64,000 nucleotides of DNA from Bacteroides intestinalis. Lineage in GTDB: Bacteria > Bacteroidota > Bacteroidia > Bacteroidales > Bacteroidaceae. Of this stretch, positions 37,502-46,374 are shown in pieces. The stretch is taken from the NCBI RefSeq assembly GCF_902364365.1, contig NZ_CABJDN010000001.1, positions 744,001 through 808,000 of the forward strand, given 5' to 3'. Under the pieces are notes generated by a model, which saw nothing but the letters and a program-made list of their open reading frames with translations, was not told the DNA's origin and made no database searches. The position numbers were made by a program, and so were the translations under genes. Position 1 is the first letter of the stretch. Every line of letters begins with the position of its first letter.

Positions 37502-40369
37502 TTAAAATGTTGTAGATATATCCTGCTGTGGAATATTATACCCTTCTGCTGTTAACTTTAGATTCTGTTGTTTGTATGTTATGGGTAATTCAAATTTAAC
37601 GCTTCTGACTTCTCCCGGTAATAAAGAAAAATATCCATCTTCGAAGTAGACTGGTAAAATAGCATCTTCTGTTTTTGCATTACGAATGTTTAACTTTATA
37701 GCTAAAGCAATTTTATCTGTTGTATTACAGATTGTTATACTTCCCTTGAGCTCTTCTTTTTCTCTGTGTACTGTAAGCTTTTGTCCAGTTAATGTTGTTT
37801 GGGGAATATTATTTAATGAAGTATAATCATGCGGTTTTTTATCAGATATCCAATAAAAATTTTGAGATATGATTCTATTTTTGTCTCTTAATTGTAATCG
37901 GACAAAGTAGCATTCATTTGGGATATTTTGAATTGGTAGTTTTATTGCTGTGCTAACTTGATTAGGAGATATGTCTAAATGTGAAGTTTCCTCGTATAGG
38001 ACTTTTCCCTGCAAAGATATAATTTGTCCGATAGCTTGTAATTCTGACAAAGATTGAAGACTGGTATTTACGATTTCTATTTCTCGAGTAATCATATTAT
38101 ATTGAATATGTACAGGTTCACAAGCCTTTTTGGCACCATAATAGGCACCCGGAGTTTCATAATCCCAAGAATAAGTCTGCCAGACCATACTTGGCCAAGC
38201 AGGATGACTCATCCAGAGTAATACTCCTGATGTCGTATTAAAAAGTTTGCTGTTCCAACTCTCAAAAATGGCCCTATAACTTTCATAATTGACTAATTGT
38301 GCTTTTCTGCAGAATTCATCTACTCCTGAGGATATCCCGAATTGGTTATTAATCCCCTCTTCATAACTTTGTATAAAAGCATTATTTCCCCATTGGCCCT
38401 TTAGCCAATCATGATAATACCATACATCTCCTATAGGCCATAAATCTTCTTCCGACATCATTTTACGTAAAGATTCTGCCGTAGGCAATGATGGACTACC
38501 AACTTCACTTGCAAACCCTTGAGCTATAGTATAATAGTCTGTTGGCTGTATGTAATTCCACGGACCGCTTGGTCTTGTGTTGAGCGTACGTGAATTTCCT
38601 AAATAATGTCTGGTACCATCAGCTTCTGCTATAATTTTCGATATCCCATTTTCAATATATGCAGGAGGGAAGCCTTCATTCTGAGGGCACCAGATAGCTA
38701 TTGAAGGGTGATTACGGAAACGTGTCACGATATAATTTACATTATCTAAGAATAAGTCATAATCGGCTGGCAAGAGGTTATGGTTTTCAGTTGAAAGTCC
38801 AAAGTCGTTGAATACTAAAATTCCGTATTCGTCGCATAAATCATAAAAAACTTTTTCAGTACTTTCTGCTGTCCAATTCCGTATCATGTTAAAGCCTTGT
38901 TCCTTGTGAAATCTGATGTAAGGTTCCAGTCTTTCACGAGAAGAACGTTTCATGGCGTCATCTATTCCCCAGTTTCCGCCTTTACAAAAGATACGCTTTC
39001 CATTAACTCTTATTATGATGTACGGGTTGGACTGATCCTCTACTAATTCTTCTATACCTGCCTCTACATTTTCTTTGATGGAAGGTATCCAACAGTTGGG
39101 AGAAAGTTCAACTTTTTGCAAATTGTCGAAAATCACCTTATGGTTTGCATAGGCATCCAGTGGATTGAATAGAATTCTTTTCGTCTTTCCTAGTTGCTGT
39201 ATAGTCAATTCGTAACTTAGCTCGCGAATACCGAATCTTACAGTTTGTAAGTCGGATAAGGTTTTATCTTGCATAAGGGAGAGATGCATTGTATATAATT
39301 CAGGATTTCCATAGCCATTTGGCCACCATAAACGTGGATTTTTAATATTTAATTGGGGAAACTCATCGGGAATGAAAGATATTTTTTTGTGTTCTAAGGG
39401 TTTTAATTCTATTTCTTTTGATAATTCGCTTTTATCTATTTGAATTTTTATATCGGCAGTTTTTGTCTCTGAAGTGTGGTTGATAGCTTCTACGTTTATA
39501 GTTACTTTTGCAGAGTTCGTTTCCGGTAATGGTAGATTAGTCAGAATTTGAACGTTCTGTATAGAAATATCTTTTCTGAATATTAATTGAACATCTTGCC
39601 AGATACCTATATTTCTGTCACGAATGCCAGGCATCCAATCCCAACCTTCTGAACAGATAAAGGTAGGACCATCTAAACATAAAACTCCACCATTTCCTCC
39701 ATGACTAACACTGTTTTGTTCTTGTGGGATTCCCGGATTATTAGGTGGAAAAATACGGACGGCAAGTACGTTTTGAGTGTCTTTATGAAGATAATGAGTG
39801 ATCTCAAACTCATTAGATGCAAATGCACCTGCCATTTTTCCGACAAATTGGTAATTTAACCAAATTTCTGCTTTGTAATTTATCCCATTGAAACGTAAAA
39901 ATGTTCTTTTATCTTCTTGATTGCTAGGTATATTAAAGGCTATGCGGTACCACCAGTCTGTTCTGCATAAATCTTCAGGAATTATTAAGTTGTTTAATCC
40001 CCAATATGGATCTGGGTAAACACCTTGATTGACTAAAGTTGTCAAAACTGTTCCTGGCACAGTTGCATTATACCAGGCAGACGTGTCATAGTTAGGATCA
40101 AAGATTGATTTCGAGGATGCTATTACCTGTTTTGAATCAGCCATTTCCCATCCTTTAGATAACTGGTAAGTATTTTGGGAAACCTTTTCCATTTTTACGG
40201 CTTCCTGTTTTTTAGGCACTCTGGTGACCTTGTGATGTCCTGCTTTTGATTTGGGAAGTTCATCTTCCTTTTGAGGATAATGTTCACCGAAAAAATAGGA
40301 TTTCTGTCCAACCATATTTCCTGTATTGATAATAAGTATTAATAGTAATAGTAGGTTTCTCTTTTTCAT
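37502..40369 (-). CDS. GH2 glycoside hydrolase, exo-beta-mannosidase/glucosaminidase-like
   Basis: A 955-residue secreted GH2 enzyme, signal peptide about 1-21. Order: a lysine-rich linker, sugar-binding jelly roll (about 65-255), immunoglobulin-like domain (about 260-390), TIM barrel (about 450-770) and C-terminal beta-sandwich domains. The acid/base is probably Glu565 in CPQNEGFPP and the nucleophile Glu622 in FASEVGSPSLP, both in GH2 positions; the latter resembles the mannosidase/exo-glucosaminidase branch more than beta-galactosidase. An extra segment (about 395-445) interrupts the region before the barrel. It is last in the operon with GH130, SSS symporter and a putative glycosidase. 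Substrate specificity cannot be assigned firmly. Confidence 0.85.
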   Translation of the reverse strand: MKKRNLLLLLILIINTGNMVGQKSYFFGEHYPQKEDELPKSKAGHHKVTRVPKKQEAVKMEKVSQNTYQLSKGWEMADSKQVIASSKSIFDPNYDTSAWYNATVPGTVLTTLVNQGVYPDPYWGLNNLIIPEDLCRTDWWYRIAFNIPSNQEDKRTFLRFNGINYKAEIWLNYQFVGKMAGAFASNEFEITHYLHKDTQNVLAVRIFPPNNPGIPQEQNSVSHGGNGGVLCLDGPTFICSEGWDWMPGIRDRNIGIWQDVQLIFRKDISIQNVQILTNLPLPETNSAKVTINVEAINHTSETKTADIKIQIDKSELSKEIELKPLEHKKISFIPDEFPQLNIKNPRLWWPNGYGNPELYTMHLSLMQDKTLSDLQTVRFGIRELSYELTIQQLGKTKRILFNPLDAYANHKVIFDNLQKVELSPNCWIPSIKENVEAGIEELVEDQSNPYIIIRVNGKRIFCKGGNWGIDDAMKRSSRERLEPYIRFHKEQGFNMIRNWTAESTEKVFYDLCDEYGILVFNDFGLSTENHNLLPADYDLFLDNVNYIVTRFRNHPSIAIWCPQNEGFPPAYIENGISKIIAEADGTRHYLGNSRTLNTRPSGPWNYIQPTDYYTIAQGFASEVGSPSLPTAESLRKMMSEEDLWPIGDVWYYHDWLKGQWGNNAFIQSYEEGINNQFGISSGVDEFCRKAQLVNYESYRAIFESWNSKLFNTTSGVLLWMSHPAWPSMVWQTYSWDYETPGAYYGAKKACEPVHIQYNMITREIEIVNTSLQSLSELQAIGQIISLQGKVLYEETSHLDISPNQVSTAIKLPIQNIPNECYFVRLQLRDKNRIISQNFYWISDKKPHDYTSLNNIPQTTLTGQKLTVHREKEELKGSITICNTTDKIALAIKLNIRNAKTEDAILPVYFEDGYFSLLPGEVRSVKFELPITYKQQNLKLTAEGYNIPQQDISTTF

Positions 40370-40399
40370 AATAAATATATATTAGTTTAATGTATCTAT

Positions 40400-41602
40400 C
40401 TATTTTAATGCATTAAATGTGAGAGCAGCTTTCGTAAACTCTTTTTCTGTAGGCATTCTCTGTTTTTTCTGTATATACTGATGCAGCCATTCTCTGCTTT
40501 CACTGTAAAATTTGTAATGAGTTTCATATAAAGGTGTTTTTTGATTGTTTTTATCTATTAGCCAGAAACCTCGGTTAGAGCCGTCTGTATTTAACTCATT
40601 ATTGTACATTTCCCAAAAAAGGATGTAAGTACATCCCCATTTTAGAGCCGTTTTTATTACCCATTTAGCTCGTTCATTAATTTGTTCCCGTGAGTATTCC
40701 GATTCATTCCAACCATATTCACCAATGAACAATCGTTTACCTTGAATTTCTTTCTTTGGAGGAATTTTTGATTCTATATAATTTAGATGAGCGGTTAATA
40801 CAGAGTCCATTTCTTCTTCTGTGGCAGGAGGGTTGGTTGCTGTATATGATGAGAATGAAACATAATCTATATTGGTGTGTGGAAGAACACTATTGATAGC
40901 ACAACTTTTACCTGCTATAGCCAGATCTGAAAGATTTACTTCTAAATAATGATATACTTCAACATTATTGTGTGGAGTGTTTTTTTTAGCATCATCTATC
41001 GCTCTTTGACGCATATTGATCCATTTAATCATTTTCTGTATGGTTTGAGGGTCTATATCTTTTGTACGGTCATAGTCTTGGCGTAAGTGCCAATCACCTT
41101 CCCAATTTCCTAAGTAAAAGATCTTTCCGGTTCCTGTAAATTCCTTAAGAAGATAAGTAGTTAGACCGTAGATTTCTTTGTAGGATGAAAATTCTGCATA
41201 TTTGTTGTTCTTATGGTTTGGAAGCACTGTTGGCTCTTGTAGAAATTCATATGCCCATAGTTGGTAGTATTTAAAGTCCATTCGTAAAACTTGATTAACT
41301 GACTTTTCTTTTGCTAGGTCAGTTAGAGATTGAATGTTATTTTGGTAGGGAATATCATAATTTTCGTCAAAGTATTGGGGGCCCAAACTTATTTTTAAGA
41401 TATTGGAACCCATATTCCGAATTGCTTTGGCAGTTTCTACAAGATTGGTTTCTTGAGTAAATTTATATTGGGCTCCTATAGTTTGAGTTCCTATTATGAA
41501 GTTGAATTCATTCATTTCTTGTTCAAAATTGTTTTTCTGACAAGAATATGATGTGAAAAGTATCACATACATGTAACTAACTAGAAATAGTTTGTTTCTC
41601 AT
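40400..41602 (-). CDS. Putative TIM-barrel glycoside hydrolase lipoprotein (unassigned family), paralogue 2
   Basis: A 400-residue lipoprotein (Cys21 in YSC). Paralogous to the product at 33031-34332, with the same ordered landmarks: GNWEGDWHLR (Asn166, Glu168), WINMRQRAIDDA, YHYLEVN, IDYVSFSSYTA, IGEYGW (Glu295) and WEMYNNE. The Asn-x-Glu and Gly-Glu blocks are candidate acid/base and nucleophile sites of a GH-A-like barrel; that is inference from pattern and PUL context. The N-terminal part differs from its paralogue, which suggests distinct specificity. It begins 16 bp after the symporter gene and ends 30 bp before the GH2 gene, so all are cotranscribed. Confidence 0.6.
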   Translation of the reverse strand: MRNKLFLVSYMYVILFTSYSCQKNNFEQEMNEFNFIIGTQTIGAQYKFTQETNLVETAKAIRNMGSNILKISLGPQYFDENYDIPYQNNIQSLTDLAKEKSVNQVLRMDFKYYQLWAYEFLQEPTVLPNHKNNKYAEFSSYKEIYGLTTYLLKEFTGTGKIFYLGNWEGDWHLRQDYDRTKDIDPQTIQKMIKWINMRQRAIDDAKKNTPHNNVEVYHYLEVNLSDLAIAGKSCAINSVLPHTNIDYVSFSSYTATNPPATEEEMDSVLTAHLNYIESKIPPKKEIQGKRLFIGEYGWNESEYSREQINERAKWVIKTALKWGCTYILFWEMYNNELNTDGSNRGFWLIDKNNQKTPLYETHYKFYSESREWLHQYIQKKQRMPTEKEFTKAALTFNALK

Positions 41603-41618
41603 ATCCCATTTATATTAA

Positions 41619-43262
41619 TTATAAGAAAATTAGATATTCGATTGTACAACAAATAAGAAGAATAATGCAGAGTATTCTGAAGTTTTTGTACCAAACAACT
41701 TCTTTTAACTCTTTGCTTTCGTTTATCCATATCTTCTTATTCCATGTAGTTGCCAGCACCTTATCTTGTGGAGGAGCTGGAGTAAAGAAACTAATTATGA
41801 TGGTAGTCAGCATGCTTGCTAACATTAATATTGGTACGCATATGAGGTAGTGTAAGGGAATGTGTACTTCTATTATATACTTTAAAATCATGATACTTAT
41901 TGCAACCACCAATCCGAACATTAGTCCTCCTAGAGCTCCTATTGCATTTGCTCTTTTCCAAAATACTCCTAAAATGAAAGTACCTACTATAGGAGGGGCT
42001 ATATAGGAAACCATTTCTTGATAATAGCCCACTAAAGAATCGAACCTTTGTATGTATGGAGCCCATATAATGGCAATAATAAGAGCTATAAAAGATGAAA
42101 TTTGTCCAATATGAACTAATTTTTTTGGATTAGGAGTTTTAACGTAATGAGAATAAAAATCCATAGTAAACAGAGTTGATACTGAACTTAGAGTTGCACT
42201 GAGTGTAGAAATCAGAGCAGAAATCATTGCTGCGAGAATTAATCCAATAAGTCCACTTGGTAATAATTTAGTTATTAAACGTGGATATACTTCATCTGTA
42301 TTAATTTTATATACTTCCTTCAATATTCCTCCATTGATAATCTCATTAGGAAGGGTATCACCGATATCGAATATGTCAATGCCGCGCGCTATGAGTCCTG
42401 GTATAATAAAAATAAATAGTGTGAACATGTATAGCAAACCAACTAATAGAACACCTTTACGCCCTTCGTCGACTGATTTTGCAGAGAGAATCCGTTGTAC
42501 CATTACTTGATTATTGCCCCAAAAATAGAAACTTAAAATAGTGATACCAAAGAAAAGACCAGGCCAAGGTACTGTAGGATCATCTATAGGGCGGATTAAT
42601 TTGAGCCATACTCCATCCTGAAAATGACTTATCAGGTTTTCCCAGCCTCCAATACTTTCGAAACAAAAATAAGACAGTATAATTGAGCCTATTAATAAGA
42701 TAATAGATTGTATTACGTCCGCATTGAGTATGGAAGAGAGCCCACCCACAATACTATAGCTACCTGCAATCAAGCCTATGCCGATAATAATCCAAAATAT
42801 ATCTATCTCAGGAAATATCATTTTTAAGATTAGTGCTCCGGTATATAAAGCTGCTGCGGCATCCAAAAAGATATTTCCTATTATAGTGATAAATGAAAAG
42901 TAAAGCTGCGAACGCGAATCGAATCTTTTTCCTAAAAACTCAGGAATAGTGAAGATGCCGTTTTGTATGTAGAAAGGGAGGAAAAAAATGGCGAAAAATA
43001 CCATGACAAATACAGCCATAAGATTGTAGTTGAACACTGCAATCCCACTGATAAATCCCTCTCCGGAATGTCCTATTAGGGTAGAACTGGAAATACTGGC
43101 AGCAAATAAAGACAAGCCAATTATAGGCCAGGTTGCTTTCTTTCCAGCAAGAAAATATGAGGTAGAGTCTGCTGTCTTTCGATGTGATAAGGCCCACCAG
43201 ATAATGAAAACATAGAAAATAATTATTATGATAATATCTAAAGATGAAATAGAACTTGTCAT
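41619..43262 (-). CDS. SSS-family sodium/solute symporter
   Basis: Inner-membrane sodium-coupled transporter of the SSS family, 547 aa with about 13-14 hydrophobic helices. Family features include an unwound first helix segment (SLFAASISSSTLIGHSGEGF, about 52-71) and GLIGLILAAMISALISTLSATLSSVSTLFTMDFY (about 335-368), the standard sodium-binding region. In Bacteroides PULs such permeases carry monosaccharides or disaccharides released in the periplasm into the cytoplasm, fitting its place immediately after a GH130 enzyme that would process a cytosolic mannoside. Substrate not determinable. Confidence 0.92.
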   Translation of the reverse strand: MTSSISSLDIIIIIIFYVFIIWWALSHRKTADSTSYFLAGKKATWPIIGLSLFAASISSSTLIGHSGEGFISGIAVFNYNLMAVFVMVFFAIFFLPFYIQNGIFTIPEFLGKRFDSRSQLYFSFITIIGNIFLDAAAALYTGALILKMIFPEIDIFWIIIGIGLIAGSYSIVGGLSSILNADVIQSIILLIGSIILSYFCFESIGGWENLISHFQDGVWLKLIRPIDDPTVPWPGLFFGITILSFYFWGNNQVMVQRILSAKSVDEGRKGVLLVGLLYMFTLFIFIIPGLIARGIDIFDIGDTLPNEIINGGILKEVYKINTDEVYPRLITKLLPSGLIGLILAAMISALISTLSATLSSVSTLFTMDFYSHYVKTPNPKKLVHIGQISSFIALIIAIIWAPYIQRFDSLVGYYQEMVSYIAPPIVGTFILGVFWKRANAIGALGGLMFGLVVAISIMILKYIIEVHIPLHYLICVPILMLASMLTTIIISFFTPAPPQDKVLATTWNKKIWINESKELKEVVWYKNFRILCIILLICCTIEYLIFL

Positions 43263-43288
43263 TGGAATTGATTTGAAGTTAATGATTT

Positions 43289-44302
43289 TTATTTGCTGTT
43301 GTCTTTGATATAAGCCAATAATTCATTTATATTGCAAGTTGCTAAGCAGCACCATTGATCTGAAGCTCCGTAATATACATAGAGAGTTTGTTCTATTACA
43401 ACTGCTCCTGTGGGGAATACAACTCCCCATTTATATAATCCTCCTTTCTCATATTTTGTTTCTGGTTCCATAATGAATTTTTTTGTTCGATATAATACTT
43501 TTGTTGGATTCTCTAAGTCGAGGATGCATGCTCCTATTCGGTATGTATATTGGTTATCTACTCCATGATAAAGTAATAACCAACCTTCCGTAGTTCTGAT
43601 AGGAGGAGTATTGCCACCTACTTTTATTTCCCAATCCATTTCTCCTTTTAACAGTAAGTGACTAGGGACATTCCAATTCATTAAATCATTAGATGATTTG
43701 ATCCATATTGAAGGATAGCTTGTCCCATACTTTTCCCCAACATATTCTTTGGGTCTGTGTAGCATATAAAACTTCCCATTTATTCGTTCTGGGAATATTA
43801 TTACATCTCGGTCATCTAATGAAGGGCAGGTTAGTCTACCAACTTTTTTGAAGTTTAGCAGATCTCGGGATATTGCCAGTGCCGTATTGCCAACATTTTC
43901 TCGTAAACATTTGGGTGCATATTCATCATGTTCGGGCGATACCACTTTGTCATAGTCATATTTCCAGTATTGCCCGGGAGGATAGGGACGGAATGCGTAA
44001 GTCATATAATACTCATGCCCCAACTTGACAATTCGTGGATCTTCTACGGAACCTGCGTCAAAACCATTAGGATCAGGACTCAATATGGGGGTATGCGAAA
44101 CTCTGGTAAAATGGAAACCATCTATACTTTTGGCAAGGCCGATGTATATGCAATGCTTCTCATCATTACCTGCTGCTCTATAGAAAAGGTAAAAGTTTCC
44201 GTCTTCATACCATACAGCAGGGTTGCACACGGATAAACTTTCCCAAGGAGTCTCTGGATTAGGAGATAATATAGGGTTTCCACTATATTTTTTTAATAAC
44301 AT
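43289..44302 (-). CDS. GH130 mannoside phosphorylase or beta-mannosidase
   Basis: Five-bladed beta-propeller enzyme of GH130, 337 aa, cytoplasmic by absence of a signal. The family core is visible: GSVEDPRI with probable proton donor Asp88, an early YSGNPILSP, and DRDVIIFPERINGKFYMLHRP (about 175-195), a stretch bearing basic residues that bind phosphate in phosphorylases. It probably phosphorolyses or hydrolyses a beta-mannoside brought in by the neighbouring symporter. The ATG at 44302 was preferred over one at 44374 because a -7 element lies between them. First gene of the leftward four-gene operon. Confidence 0.88.
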   Translation of the reverse strand: MLLKKYSGNPILSPNPETPWESLSVCNPAVWYEDGNFYLFYRAAGNDEKHCIYIGLAKSIDGFHFTRVSHTPILSPDPNGFDAGSVEDPRIVKLGHEYYMTYAFRPYPPGQYWKYDYDKVVSPEHDEYAPKCLRENVGNTALAISRDLLNFKKVGRLTCPSLDDRDVIIFPERINGKFYMLHRPKEYVGEKYGTSYPSIWIKSSNDLMNWNVPSHLLLKGEMDWEIKVGGNTPPIRTTEGWLLLYHGVDNQYTYRIGACILDLENPTKVLYRTKKFIMEPETKYEKGGLYKWGVVFPTGAVVIEQTLYVYYGASDQWCCLATCNINELLAYIKDNSK

Positions 44303-44327
44303 AATATTGATATTTGATTGAACGGCA

Positions 44328-44335
44328 CAAAAATA
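44328..44335 (-). promoter_or_regulatory. Putative -7 element of GH130-GH2 operon
   Basis: Reads TATTTTTG on the minus strand, 25 bp ahead of the ATG at 44302. It lies inside the N-terminal extension of the longer ORF and therefore supports the shorter GH130 start. Confidence 0.45.
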
Positions 44336-44503
44336 GTGGAAATAGGTAGATAGATAGAATACTATTTTGTTCAAGTCTTATACTTTTTGTGAATATATAT
44401 CCTTATATTAGGAAGTAGCATAAATTTATTTAGAAAGCTGAGAGTTAAAGTTTGAAATTTTGCGTTGATCCGTTTTCACTATGATTTCACCGAAGGTAAA
44501 AAC

Positions 44504-44541
44504 AAAAAAGACCGCCAAGAGTGGAAGCCTCCTAACAGTCT
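44504..44541 (-). terminator. Terminator following tRNA-Met
   Basis: On the minus strand, AGACTG (44541-44536) pairs with CGGTCT (44514-44509), enclosing a GGA/TCC inner arm, followed by a T-run (44509-44504). It begins about 15 nt after the 3' end of the tRNA gene. Confidence 0.6.
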
Positions 44542-44555
44542 AAATCTTCATCTTG

Positions 44556-44629
44556 TAGCGGGACCCGGGATTGAACCGGGGACCTCATGATTATGAATCA
44601 TGCGCTCTAACCAGCTGAGCTATCCCGCC
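44556..44629 (-). tRNA. tRNA-Met (CAT)
   Basis: A complete 74-nt cloverleaf on the minus strand, without encoded CCA. Acceptor arms GGCGGGA and TCCCGCT (first pair G-U), D arm GCTC..GAGC, anticodon stem CATGA/TCATG with loop TTCATAA giving anticodon CAT, and T arm CCCGG-TTCAATC-CCGGG. CAT could also be an Ile2 (lysidine) tRNA, but the body resembles Bacteroides elongator Met. The acceptor first pair is G-U, not the C-A mismatch of initiators. Confidence 0.9.
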
Positions 44630-44807
44630 ATCGTTTCTCGATTGCGGGTGCAAAGATAGAGCTTTTCTTGAAATCTCCAAAACTTTTGCGAATTTTTCTG
44701 TGCTTTTCTTCTCTCTTCTCGGTTCTGATGCGATGTTTTCTTTCTTTTTCTCTCATCCTACTTGTCAGATTAATAGTAGATTAATGTACTTATTGGCCTT
44801 TTTGTAC

Positions 44808-44815
44808 TAATTTTG
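44808..44815 (+). promoter_or_regulatory. Putative -7 element of membrane winged-helix regulator
   Basis: TAATTTTG matches TAnnTTTG and lies 23 bp before the ATG at 44839. A clear -33 element was not identified. Confidence 0.45.
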
Positions 44816-44838
44816 CAGAATAAAATGTTTGATGAACT

Positions 44839-45960
44839 ATGAATAAAAAAGGCAGAACTGCGGAATCCGGTAAATTAATATGTATGTGGGTAGGAGCTTT
44901 CATCTGTACTATGGTTACAGGGATATATGTCTATATCTTCTATAATAGCTATAAAGAACAGATACCGGAATGGAATGCATTGGCTAAAGAAACATTCGTG
45001 GAGGCGCTGAATCTGGAGGTGCAGAGACGAGGGGACATTGTAGTGCCATTTATTGCTGGAGATTTTCCTGAAATGAAAACATTGGAAACCCCATTCCGAA
45101 GTCATGTAACTTTGGCGAGCAAGTATGGAACGCATAGCTATGAAATATCACGTGTGAAATTTGATAATAGTCTTATCAAGGATACTGAAAAAAGAATGTT
45201 GCTTAGCTATGTGCTTGAGGAGCGTCCTCTGAATGCTGATACGCTGAATACATCTTGGAATAGTCTATTGATAAGGAAATCAATTAAAGCTAATACAGGT
45301 ATTCGTCTTTCAACAACTGATTTATTGAAGAAGACTTCCACTGTTTATTCTTCCGACAGTGTAAAAGTGCTGCAGGGGGATAGCTTGCTATCTCGTTATG
45401 TAGGATTTCGTTGTGAAGTGGGGGTAACGGGTTTTGTTTCTTATGACTGGTGGCGGGTGTTAAAGGTATGGCCATTACTCTTACTTTGGCTTTGTTTTTT
45501 CCTTCTCCTTTTATATTATGAACAGATTGCTTACTTCTTGCGGCAAAAACTGGTGAGAAAGGAAACGATTATCCGTATTCAAGAGAAAAAGATAATTGTT
45601 GAAAGAAAGATGCATTTGGAGGAGGAAGTCGGGCAAACCGGATTATATGAATTGGCCGACGGGACTATCTTGAATTCAGAAAAAGGTACCCTGATGAATG
45701 GGGAAAAGACGAGGCAACTTCGGCCTCAAGTAATTGTCTTATTGAAGCTTTTTCTACAGACTGAAAATTATCGGTTGACCGCAGAAGAAATTATTAAGGA
45801 ACTGTGGCAAGGGAAGGGAAAACCAAATCAACTTTATGCTGTTATTCATCGTTTGCGTGAATCATTGGAAGGTATCTCTTCTCTTGTTGTGGAATATAAA
45901 GATGAACATTATTGTTTGAAAATGCCCCATTCCATCGAAGAAAATGCTGAAAAAGGATAA
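44839..45960 (+). CDS. Membrane-anchored winged-helix transcriptional regulator
   Basis: A 373-residue protein of unusual layout: membrane helix 1 at about 12-35, an extracytoplasmic domain (about 40-208), membrane helix 2 at about 210-229, a basic coiled stretch, then a cytoplasmic C-terminal winged helix (about 268-365; LRPQVIVLLKLFLQ, LTAEEIIKELWQ, LYAVIHRLRESL). This is a Trans_reg_C-like (OmpR/ToxR-type) DNA-binding domain, so the protein resembles ToxR-like one-component membrane sensors, but with the DNA-binding end C-terminal. It precedes the NVEALA/propeller cluster and is its likely regulator, sensing something in the periplasm. No receiver or kinase domain is present. Confidence 0.8.
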   Translation: MNKKGRTAESGKLICMWVGAFICTMVTGIYVYIFYNSYKEQIPEWNALAKETFVEALNLEVQRRGDIVVPFIAGDFPEMKTLETPFRSHVTLASKYGTHSYEISRVKFDNSLIKDTEKRMLLSYVLEERPLNADTLNTSWNSLLIRKSIKANTGIRLSTTDLLKKTSTVYSSDSVKVLQGDSLLSRYVGFRCEVGVTGFVSYDWWRVLKVWPLLLLWLCFFLLLLYYEQIAYFLRQKLVRKETIIRIQEKKIIVERKMHLEEEVGQTGLYELADGTILNSEKGTLMNGEKTRQLRPQVIVLLKLFLQTENYRLTAEEIIKELWQGKGKPNQLYAVIHRLRESLEGISSLVVEYKDEHYCLKMPHSIEENAEKG

Positions 45961-45965
45961 AAAAC

Positions 45966-46011
45966 GGCCTTATCGATGCTTACCAAAAGGCCTTCAAGTA
46001 AAGTTGGTAAG
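45966..46011 (+). promoter_or_regulatory. Two overlapping alternative hairpins ahead of NVEALA cluster
   Basis: GGCCTT (45966-45971) can pair with AAGGCC (45987-45992), or CTTACCAA (45979-45986) with TTGGTAAG (46004-46011). The two overlap and could not coexist. They lie directly after the regulator stop and 118 bp before the first NVEALA start. They may be a terminator/attenuator or an operator dyad; no further evidence. Confidence 0.3.
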
Positions 46012-46128
46012 TCGTTGTAAGGCAAAATAGTTGGTTTGATATAAAATTCCGTCTACCTTTATGGGCAAATATGTGGCAATATTGTTTGCATGCTTCATAC
46101 GGATGTTTAATATTAAGTGTAGTGGAAT

Positions 46129-46374
46129 ATGAAAAACAAGATTAAGATTGCTGTTATCAGCTTGTGTGCAGTTGGTGCAATAACTGCTTTTTGTAGTCAG
46201 AAATCCTCCGGTAAACCAATGGATGATCTGCTATTGAAAAATGTAGAAGCTTTAGCTTGGGGTGAAGGAGGAGGATCTTCGCACTGTTTGGGTTTGGGTG
46301 ATGTTGATTGTCCTTTTTCGGAAGTTAAAGTGAGATATGTAATGACTGGTTACAGCCTTGAAGACCTCTATTAA
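46129..46374 (+). CDS. NVEALA-family peptide 1
   Basis: An 81-residue exported peptide with an N-terminal hydrophobic segment (about 4-24) after basic residues, then KNVEALA at 37-43, the defining motif of the NVEALA family, followed by a variable tail with a Gly-rich stretch and two Cys. Its 3' end overlaps the TTG start of the next gene by 17 bp. The family occurs in Bacteroidetes with unknown function. The conserved leader and variable Cys tail resemble a processed-peptide precursor, which is inference. It is the most diverged of the four copies in this locus. Confidence 0.8.
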   Translation: MKNKIKIAVISLCAVGAITAFCSQKSSGKPMDDLLLKNVEALAWGEGGGSSHCLGLGDVDCPFSEVKVRYVMTGYSLEDLY

